Shown: in pieces, positions 1 to 5,267 of the stretch
How the letters are laid out: each line of letters starts with the position of its first letter
How positions within the stretch are numbered: position 1 is the first letter of the stretch
Source of the DNA: DATDOO01 sp035293245
Lineage (GTDB): Bacteria; Pseudomonadota; Gammaproteobacteria; Methylococcales; Methylococcaceae
NCBI GenBank assembly: GCA_035293245.1
Contig: DATDOO010000025.1
Span: forward strand, 1 to 7,853
DNA: 7,853 nt
Direction of reading: 5' to 3'
Program-made: the position numbers and the translations under genes
The notes under the pieces: generated by a model
What the model saw: only the letters and a program-made list of their open reading frames with translations
What the model was told of the DNA's origin: nothing
Database searches by the model: none

Positions 1-320
1 CGAGCGGCCTAGAATTTGAGCTGTTCAAGCCGCAAGCCGAAATCAAGAAGGATTTTTACGCTGAATTACCCATCGATATTCGGGTCGTAGGTGACTATGC
101 CAAATTCGGCGCGTTCGTGAGCGGTTTGGCAGCGCTTCCGCGCATCGTGACCATTCATAACGTGCGCATCAAGGAATTGGCCCCCGGCTCTGGTCAGGCG
201 GGCAAGAAGAAAGAGGGGATGGGCTTGGTTATGGAGACGCTGGTCAAAACCTATCGCTACCTGGAGGAAGGTGAACAGGTTCCGGCCAAGCCGACGCCGG
301 CTGCGGGAGGAAAGAGGTGA
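1..320 (+). CDS. pilO: Type IV pilus inner-membrane alignment protein PilO, C-terminal part (5' end outside window)
   Basis: This is the C-terminal 105 or so residues of PilO, open from the window edge (first full codon at position 3) to a TGA at 318-320. PilO is a bitopic inner-membrane protein that pairs with PilN and binds PilP, linking the cytoplasmic PilM ring to the PilQ secretin in the periplasm. What I see is the typical end of the ferredoxin-like periplasmic domain: a GLEFELFKP segment, then KDFYAELPIDI, then GDYAKFGAFVSGLAALPRIV, which are characteristic PilO blocks. A Lys/Pro/Gly-rich tail follows (PAKPTPAAGGKR), likely disordered. The stop overlaps the pilP start (TGATG), so the two are translationally coupled. 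The membrane helix and coiled coil lie upstream, outside the window. The identification rests on these motifs and on the pilP and pilQ genes that follow. Confidence 0.93.
   Translation, partial: SGLEFELFKPQAEIKKDFYAELPIDIRVVGDYAKFGAFVSGLAALPRIVTIHNVRIKELAPGSGQAGKKKEGMGLVMETLVKTYRYLEEGEQVPAKPTPAAGGKR
306..316 (+). promoter_or_regulatory. Shine-Dalgarno for pilP, inside the pilO end
   Basis: A purine-rich GGAGGAAAGAG stretch lies just before the ATG at 320, inside the last codons of pilO. It supports 320 as the pilP start over the in-frame ATG at 341, which has no comparable site in front of it. Confidence 0.6.
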
Positions 321-859
321 TGTTTTCTCGAAGCCAGCTCATGAATACGCGCTTCGTGTGCGCTGCTTTTTTTGTCTCCCTGCTGAGCGGTTGCGGGGGA
401 CAGGATCTTGCCGACCTGCAATCCTGGGTAGTGGAAGTAAAAAACCGTCCTAAGGGTGCAATCGAGCCGCTGCCGGAGTTCAAGACCATCGAGCCGTTCG
501 TCTTCAATGCCGGGGCCGTGCGCAGCCCGTTCGAGCCGGTAGCCGAGGAAACCACCACGGACCAGCCTGCCGCCACCGGCGGCTTGCGCCCCGATTTCGA
601 CAGGCCGAAAGAAGAACTGGAAGCATATGCTCTGGACAGCCTGCGCATGGTTGGAACGGTATTCCAGTCCGACACGCTGTGGGGCTTGGTGCGCGCCAAT
701 GACGGCACCATCCACCGGGTTCGCAAAGACAATTACATGGGCAAGAACTTCGGCAGGATTGTCCGAATCGCCGAAGATAAAATCGAAGTAATCGAAATCA
801 TTCAAGACAGCACCAATGCATGGCGTGAACGACCTGCAACTCTGGCGCTCGCGGAATAA
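320..859 (+). CDS. pilP: Type IV pilus lipoprotein PilP
   Basis: PilP is the inner-membrane lipoprotein that binds the PilN/PilO pair and docks on the N-terminal region of the PilQ secretin. The 179-residue product has a basic start, a hydrophobic stretch (residues 12-22) and a lipobox LLSGC with the modified cysteine at residue 25 (codon 392-394). A Pro-rich linker follows, then the phrase VRSPFEP near residue 70, the binding region for PilN/PilO in known PilP proteins. The C-terminal beta domain (about residues 92-178) has the family pattern LDSLRMVGTVFQ, LWGLVRANDGTIHRV and NYMGKNFGRI. The length is normal for the family. I chose ATG 320, which overlaps the pilO stop by one base and has a strong ribosome-binding site. 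GTG 317 or ATG 341 are possible but less likely. A 21-base gap precedes pilQ, so the genes are surely cotranscribed. A T7 run lies in the signal-peptide codons (367-373). Confidence 0.95.
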   Translation: MFSRSQLMNTRFVCAAFFVSLLSGCGGQDLADLQSWVVEVKNRPKGAIEPLPEFKTIEPFVFNAGAVRSPFEPVAEETTTDQPAATGGLRPDFDRPKEELEAYALDSLRMVGTVFQSDTLWGLVRANDGTIHRVRKDNYMGKNFGRIVRIAEDKIEVIEIIQDSTNAWRERPATLALAE

Positions 860-869
860 CCGTCGACGG
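860..869 (+). repeat. Perfect 10-base palindrome between pilP and pilQ
   Basis: CCGTCGACGG is fully self-complementary and fills the first half of the 21-base pilP-pilQ gap, just before the weak GGGG ribosome-binding site of pilQ (867-870). It could form a small dimer site or a weak hairpin near the start codon, but a 10-base palindrome can occur by chance. Confidence 0.3.
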
Positions 870-880
870 GGAAAACTGAC

Positions 881-3094
881 ATGAAGGCGAAGAACGAACT
901 GACAGGTGTGCAACAGGGTTTGAACGGCAGGCGTAATAGCTGGATCGGATACCTGGGCTGGCTGGCAATGATGTATGGCTCATGGACCCATGCAGATGCC
1001 TTACGTTTGCAATCCGCTGAAGTAGCGGCTTTGCCTGGCGACCAAATACGTCTGGACCTCGAGCTTAGCGGACCCGCTGAAAAGCCTGCCGTATTCCATA
1101 CCGAAAATCCGGCGCGCATCGCCCTGGATTTTCCCGGTGTAACCAACGGCTTGGAACGCAAGAGCATTCCCATCGACACAGGGCTTGCCCGTAGCTTGAA
1201 CGCCGTCGAGGCCGAAGGCAGGACGCGCGTGGTGCTTAATCTGCTCTCGATGGCACCTTACGAGGTGGAGACGTCCGGCAATCACGTTTTTTTGACTTTA
1301 AGAAACCAGGAAGGCAAGTCCACCGGGGTTGCCGGGGTGGGTGAAGGCGCGGCTCCCGTTAAGTTCCGCGCCGGCGGCGATGCCCTAGCCGGGCAGACCA
1401 TTGAAAACATAGACTTCATGCGCGGCGACAAGGGCGAAGGGCGGGTGCAGATTACCCTCGCCGATCCCAACACCATCGCCGACATGCGTGAAGAAGCCGG
1501 GAACGTTATTGTTTATTTCCTGGGCGCGACCGTCCCGGATCGTTTACAGAAACGCCTGGACGTAACTGATTTTGCCTCCCCGGTCAAAACCGTTGAGACC
1601 ATGCAGGAAGGCTCTCGGGCCAAGATCATCGTCAGTCCCTCTACGGAAGATTACGACTATCTTTCTTACCAAACGGACAACGTCATGACGATCGAATTCC
1701 GACCGTTGACCCGGGCGGAAAAGGAAGCCAAAAAAGAGCGGGAGTTCGCCTACACCGGCGACCGACTCTCTCTCAACTTCCAGGATATACCGGTACGCTC
1801 TGTGCTTCAGATACTGGCGGATTTCACCGGTCTTAACATGGTTGCCAGCGACAGTGTGCAGGGTAACGTCACACTACGCCTGAACGATGTGCCCTGGGAT
1901 CAGGCGTTGGAAGTCGTGCTCAAGTCCAAGGGCTTGGCCAAACGGCAGGAAGGCAACGTTGTACGCATCGGCCCCACCGAGGAAATCAAGAAACTTGAAG
2001 CTGAGGAAGTTGCGGCACAAAAGATCAAGGAAAAGCTGGAGCCAATCCGAACTGAGCTAATCGCCATTAAATACGCCAATGTAGCAGACATCCAAAAGCT
2101 ATTAACGGTCGAACAGCGCCGAACGGGTTCGCAGAACCAGCAGAATACCTCTATATCTAACGAGATCGAAAGCGAGGAGCAGACTCAGTCGCTCCTGTCG
2201 GATCGGGGCTCGGTATCTGTTGACGAACGCACCAACACATTGATCGTCAAAGATACCGCATCAAGCATTGAAAGAATTCGCAGGCTCGTAGCCGAACTGG
2301 ACGTACCGGTACGTCAGGTGTTGATTGAATCGCGCATCGTGATTGCCAATGATGACTTTTCCAGGCAGTTGGGCGTGCAATTTCAGGCCAGCAAAACTCA
2401 TAATCCCAATGGCAAGGGTACTGTTAGTAATATTGGGGGACGCACTGGGGATTCACCCGTTGTAGATACAGCCGGCAACATCTTGGGGCAACGATTGGTT
2501 GATTTGCCGGTTGCTAATCCATTTGGCGCGATGGGTATAACCGTTCTTGAGATTGGGGATTATCTGCTGGATTTGGAACTGTCTGCCTTGCAGACAGAGG
2601 AGAAAGGCGAAATCTTGTCCAATCCAAGGCTGCTTACTTCGGACTACAAAGAGGCCACCATAACGCAAGGTTTTGAGTGTCCCTACACTGCGGCAGGTAC
2701 AGCAGGACAGGGAAATGCGGTGGCCACCATATCATTCAAAAAGGCGGTTCTTGAACTCAAAGTCACGCCTCATATCACGCCTGATGACTCTGTAGTTTTG
2801 GACCTCGACATAAAAAAAGATGATCCTGACGGCCCCTGTGGCACTGCTACACAGCCAGCTATCCAGACGAGGCAAGTAAAAACGACCGTTCAAGTTGCCA
2901 ACGGTGACACTGTCGTACTGGGTGGCGTGTATGAAAACACTAAAGCCGAAACTTTAGATAAAGTTCCGTTCTTTGGAGACATTCCCGGCGTGGGCCGTTT
3001 GTTTAAAAGAATCTCTAATAGCGACACCAAAAGGGAACTCTTAATATTCATAACCCCGAAGGTGGTCAAAAACATGCTAGTCTCGTCAAAATGA
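881..3094 (+). CDS. pilQ: Type IV pilus outer-membrane secretin PilQ
   Basis: PilQ forms the multimeric outer-membrane pore through which the type IV pilus extends and retracts. The 737-residue product has an N-terminal signal with Arg17-Arg18 before a hydrophobic stretch (about 21-34) and a likely cleavage after Ala40 (ADA-LRL). Two AMIN-type peptidoglycan-binding domains follow at about 45-140 and 172-277. The N0/STN domain covers about 293-365 (LSLNFQDIPVRSVLQILADF). The N1 secretin_N domain covers about 391-470, with a Gln/Ser/Glu-rich insert at about 412-440 before GSVSVDERTNTLIVKD. The secretin barrel runs from VPVRQVLIESRIVI (about 475) through EILSNPRLLTSD (about 575) and VPFFGDIPGVGRLF (about 695) to ELLIFITPKVV near the C-terminus. 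The only two cysteines are residues 600 and 653, both in the barrel. The barrel-coding part is lower in GC than the 5' part. The stop overlaps the convergent folA end. In many Gammaproteobacteria aroK-aroB follows pilQ, but not here. Confidence 0.96.
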   Translation: MKAKNELTGVQQGLNGRRNSWIGYLGWLAMMYGSWTHADALRLQSAEVAALPGDQIRLDLELSGPAEKPAVFHTENPARIALDFPGVTNGLERKSIPIDTGLARSLNAVEAEGRTRVVLNLLSMAPYEVETSGNHVFLTLRNQEGKSTGVAGVGEGAAPVKFRAGGDALAGQTIENIDFMRGDKGEGRVQITLADPNTIADMREEAGNVIVYFLGATVPDRLQKRLDVTDFASPVKTVETMQEGSRAKIIVSPSTEDYDYLSYQTDNVMTIEFRPLTRAEKEAKKEREFAYTGDRLSLNFQDIPVRSVLQILADFTGLNMVASDSVQGNVTLRLNDVPWDQALEVVLKSKGLAKRQEGNVVRIGPTEEIKKLEAEEVAAQKIKEKLEPIRTELIAIKYANVADIQKLLTVEQRRTGSQNQQNTSISNEIESEEQTQSLLSDRGSVSVDERTNTLIVKDTASSIERIRRLVAELDVPVRQVLIESRIVIANDDFSRQLGVQFQASKTHNPNGKGTVSNIGGRTGDSPVVDTAGNILGQRLVDLPVANPFGAMGITVLEIGDYLLDLELSALQTEEKGEILSNPRLLTSDYKEATITQGFECPYTAAGTAGQGNAVATISFKKAVLELKVTPHITPDDSVVLDLDIKKDDPDGPCGTATQPAIQTRQVKTTVQVANGDTVVLGGVYENTKAETLDKVPFFGDIPGVGRLFKRISNSDTKRELLIFITPKVVKNMLVSSK

Positions 3095-3619
3095 CACAGG
3101 TTTTACCTCTGCAGGCGGTAGTTCCTGAAGATGAACCCGTTCAAGTGTTATAAAACGAAATGAAAACGGATGGCGCGCATCCGCTGGATGAAAATCCTTT
3201 GAGGCGTAGCGCCACTCCTCTTCCTTGATTTCCGGAAAAAACGTATCTCCCTGCACCTCCGTTTCCACCAAGGTGAGGTAGATACGTTTTGCTCTACCCA
3301 TGAACGCCTCATACAAAGTCGCACCCCCGATAACCATGGGCTCCGGATGGAGCAAACACGCCGCATCGAGCATGGTTTCGCTCGATGTGAACACCCGACA
3401 GCCCTCGGCTCGATAACCCGGATTGCTGCTTAGAACGAAATTGTCTCGGCCCGGCAGCGCCCGCCCGATGGCCTCGAAGGTGCGCCGTCCCATCAGAATC
3501 GGCTTGCCCCAAGTCAACTCCCGGAAGCGTTTGAGGTCGTCCGGCAAGTGCCAGGGCATCCGCCCGTCGATACCGATGGCGCGATTCCGGCTCATGGCGA
3601 CGATCAGACTTGGATTCAT
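3086..3619 (-). CDS. folA: Dihydrofolate reductase
   Basis: The product is a 177-residue chromosomal-type DHFR that reduces dihydrofolate to tetrahydrofolate with NADPH in the cytoplasm, regenerating the cofactor consumed by ThyA. The sequence shows the N-terminal LIVAMSRNRAIGIDGRMPWH strand and Met20-like loop, and the active-site acidic residue in MPWHLPDDLKRF (Asp28, matching E. coli Asp27). It also has the NADPH-binding GRRTFEAIGR (44-53), LPGRDNFVLSS, the MVIGGATLYEAF block (95-106) and the late LTLVETEVQGDTFFPE strand. It is slightly longer than E. coli DHFR (159 residues) because of a C-terminal tail of about 15 residues after ITLERV. The last three codons overlap the end of pilQ on the other strand. 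The ATG at 3619 is only 2 bases after the thyA stop, so translation is probably coupled to thyA. No clear Shine-Dalgarno is present beyond a GGCGGTG. Confidence 0.96.
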   Translation of the reverse strand: MNPSLIVAMSRNRAIGIDGRMPWHLPDDLKRFRELTWGKPILMGRRTFEAIGRALPGRDNFVLSSNPGYRAEGCRVFTSSETMLDAACLLHPEPMVIGGATLYEAFMGRAKRIYLTLVETEVQGDTFFPEIKEEEWRYASKDFHPADARHPFSFRFITLERVHLQELPPAEVKPVSF

Positions 3620-3621
3620 GG

Positions 3622-4416
3622 CTACACCGCCACAGGCGCCGGTATGTGTGGATGGGCTTGGTAATCGAGCAATTCGACATCCTCGAAGCGGAAACCATTA
3701 ATGTCCGAGACTTCCGGATTGAGCCGCAGTCGCGGCGATGGCAAAGGCTGTCGTTGCAACTGCCTATCCGCTTGCTCCAGATGGTTCAGGTAGAGATGCG
3801 CATCGCCCAGGGTGTGAATAAACTCACCGGGACGCAGACCCGTCACCTGGGCCACCATGTGAGTCAAGAGCGCATAGGAGGCGATATTGAACGGTACGCC
3901 GAGAAAGACATCGGCGCTGCGCTGATATAACTGGCAAGACAAGGCCCCATCCGCGACGTAAAACTGGAACAGGACATGGCAAGGTTGTAAGGCCATCCGC
4001 TCCAAATCGGCGACATTCCAAGCCGAAACCAGCAGCCGCCGAGAATCCGGGTTGCGGCGAATCTCCCCGATCACTTGGGCAATCTGGTCGATATGCCCAC
4101 CTCCAGCCGCGGGCCAGGACCGCCACTGATAGCCGTACACCGGCCCCAGTTCACCATTTTCGCCCGCCCATTCGTCCCAGATTCCCACCCCATGCTCATG
4201 CAGGTAGGCAATATTCGTCTCGCCGCGCAGAAACCAGAGCAGTTCGTGGACGATGGAGCGGGCGTGCAATTTTTTCGTCGTCAGCAGCGGAAAGCCTTGG
4301 GCGAGATCGAAGCGCATCTGCCAGCCGAACACGCTAAGCGTGCCGGTACCGGTGCGATCGCCTTTCCGCACGCCGTGATTGCGGATGTGGCGCAGCAAAT
4401 CGAGATACGGCCTCAC
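3622..4416 (-). CDS. thyA: Thymidylate synthase
   Basis: ThyA methylates dUMP to dTMP using methylene-tetrahydrofolate and releases dihydrofolate, which FolA (next gene) recycles. Starting at GTG 4416 the protein has 264 residues, the same as E. coli ThyA, and aligns to it without gaps as far as I can recall. Visible motifs are the phosphate-binding KGDRTGTGTL (Arg21), FPLLTTKKL, ELLWFLRGETN, WDEWAGENGELGPVYGYQW, the RRLLVSAWN loop, catalytic Cys146 in MALQPCHVLFQFYV, CQLYQRSADVFLGVPFNIASY and GDAHLYLNHLEQ. The frame is open upstream to 4563, but those extra 49 residues do not resemble ThyA and lie in a different frame of lgt, so I rejected that start. The GTG overlaps the lgt TGA as GTGA, a classic coupling arrangement also known for the lgt-thyA pair of enteric bacteria. 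The stop at 3622 is 2 bases before the folA start. Confidence 0.97.
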   Translation of the reverse strand: MRPYLDLLRHIRNHGVRKGDRTGTGTLSVFGWQMRFDLAQGFPLLTTKKLHARSIVHELLWFLRGETNIAYLHEHGVGIWDEWAGENGELGPVYGYQWRSWPAAGGGHIDQIAQVIGEIRRNPDSRRLLVSAWNVADLERMALQPCHVLFQFYVADGALSCQLYQRSADVFLGVPFNIASYALLTHMVAQVTGLRPGEFIHTLGDAHLYLNHLEQADRQLQRQPLPSPRLRLNPEVSDINGFRFEDVELLDYQAHPHIPAPVAV

Positions 4417-5183
4417 GGGGACCGCCGATAGGCGAAGAACAGGAGTACCGCCCCCCCCGCAATCATCGGCAAGGTCAGCAACATGCCCATCGTCAGCCAG
4501 CCGCCGGCCAGATAGCCGATTTGCGCATCGGGTTCGCGGACGAACTCCACCCCGAAACGGCACAGGCCGTAACCGAGCAGGAATAGCCCCGTCGGAGCCA
4601 TGCGCGGCCGGGAGTCGAGGACGAAAAGATTAAGGACGGTAAACAGCAACGCGCCCTCCAGAAGCGCCTCGTACAGTTGCGAGGGATGACGCGGTACCGA
4701 CCCGGCATCCGGAAAAATCATGCCCCAAGGCAAATCGGTCGCCTTTCCCCACAATTCGCCGTTGATGAAGTTACCGATGCGCCCGGCAAACAGGCCAATG
4801 GGAACCAAAGGCGAGCCCAGGTCGGTCAACATGAAAAAACCGAGATTATGCCGCCGCGCGCACCACCCCGCACCGACCAGTGCGCCGAGCAGACCGCCAT
4901 GAAAGGACATCCCGCCTTCCCACACGCGGAAAATAAGCAGCGGGTCCAGCACAAATGCCGGCAAATTGTAGAACAACACGTAACCGATGCGTCCGCCGAG
5001 CACCAGCCCCACCGCCACGTAAAAAGCCAGGTCGTCGACCTGCTCCCCCGTCATGTCTTGCGCGCGCCGACGCGCCAGCCACCAAGCCCCGCCGATGCCG
5101 ATCATGTACATCAGGCCGTACCAGTGGACTTTCAACGGGCCGATGGCCACGGCCACCGGGTCGATTCGGGGGAAACTCAGCAT
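4413..5183 (-). CDS. lgt: Phosphatidylglycerol-prolipoprotein diacylglyceryl transferase
   Basis: Lgt is the inner-membrane enzyme that transfers diacylglycerol from phosphatidylglycerol to the lipobox cysteine of prelipoproteins, the first step of bacterial lipoprotein maturation. The 256-residue product starts with the family phrase FPRIDPVAVAIGPLKVHWYG and contains the SFHGG motif (His95, the counterpart of E. coli His103). It has the Lgt signature GRIGNFINGELWG (134-146, Arg135 matching E. coli Arg143), RHPSQLYEALLEG (165-177) and LCRFGVEFVREPD (Arg209). About seven hydrophobic segments are seen, as expected. It is shorter than E. coli Lgt (291) but within the normal range. ATG 5183 fits the family start, although no good Shine-Dalgarno precedes it. 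Its TGA overlaps the thyA GTG. A G8 run (coding strand) at 4451-4458 lies 13 codons or so before the stop. Confidence 0.96.
   Translation of the reverse strand: MLSFPRIDPVAVAIGPLKVHWYGLMYMIGIGGAWWLARRRAQDMTGEQVDDLAFYVAVGLVLGGRIGYVLFYNLPAFVLDPLLIFRVWEGGMSFHGGLLGALVGAGWCARRHNLGFFMLTDLGSPLVPIGLFAGRIGNFINGELWGKATDLPWGMIFPDAGSVPRHPSQLYEALLEGALLFTVLNLFVLDSRPRMAPTGLFLLGYGLCRFGVEFVREPDAQIGYLAGGWLTMGMLLTLPMIAGGAVLLFFAYRRSP
4451..4458 (-). repeat. G8 homopolymer tract near the 3' end of lgt
   Basis: Eight consecutive C on the + strand (G8 in the lgt sense) encode Ala-Gly-Gly-Ala at about residues 241-244 of Lgt. This is the longest mononucleotide run I noticed in the window. In the lgt reading it gives two adjacent GGG codons, a sequence on which polymerase or ribosome slippage is possible. 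Confidence 0.85.
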
Positions 5184-5204
5184 TCGGAAGACGGACAGCG
5201 GAAA

Positions 5205-5216
5205 TAAAACATTTTA
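5205..5216 (-). promoter_or_regulatory. Possible lgt -10 element within an AT-rich near-palindrome
   Basis: In the otherwise GC-rich 84-base gap between the ABC transporter and lgt there is TAAAACATTTTA, symmetric except for its centre. On the minus strand the TAAAAT part (5211-5216) matches five of six bases of a sigma-70 -10 box and would place a start about 20 bases before the lgt ATG. I see no convincing -35 hexamer at 16-19 bases. It may be a weak promoter giving lgt-thyA-folA its own transcription, or simply chance. Confidence 0.22.
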
Positions 5217-5267
5217 CCGGCAATCAGCGGGGACGAAACGACGACTGCCCCCTAAGTCCAAAGGTCT

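Noticed and set aside
257..913. 218-codon open frame on the minus strand across pilP
   Set aside because: It is antisense to the well-supported pilP, and its composition shows no recognisable domain.
3167..3183. Hairpin CGGATG-N5-CATCCG followed on the minus strand by TTTTCATTT, resembling a terminator
   Set aside because: It lies within folA, about 80 bases before its stop, and encodes conserved-looking DHFR residues. The T tract is interrupted. Termination here would remove the 3' end of the mRNA.
4417..4563. N-terminal extension of thyA (open frame starting at 4563)
   Set aside because: The 49 extra residues are low-complexity, lie in a different frame of the clearly real lgt, and would make ThyA longer than the family. 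GTG 4416 gives exactly 264 residues.
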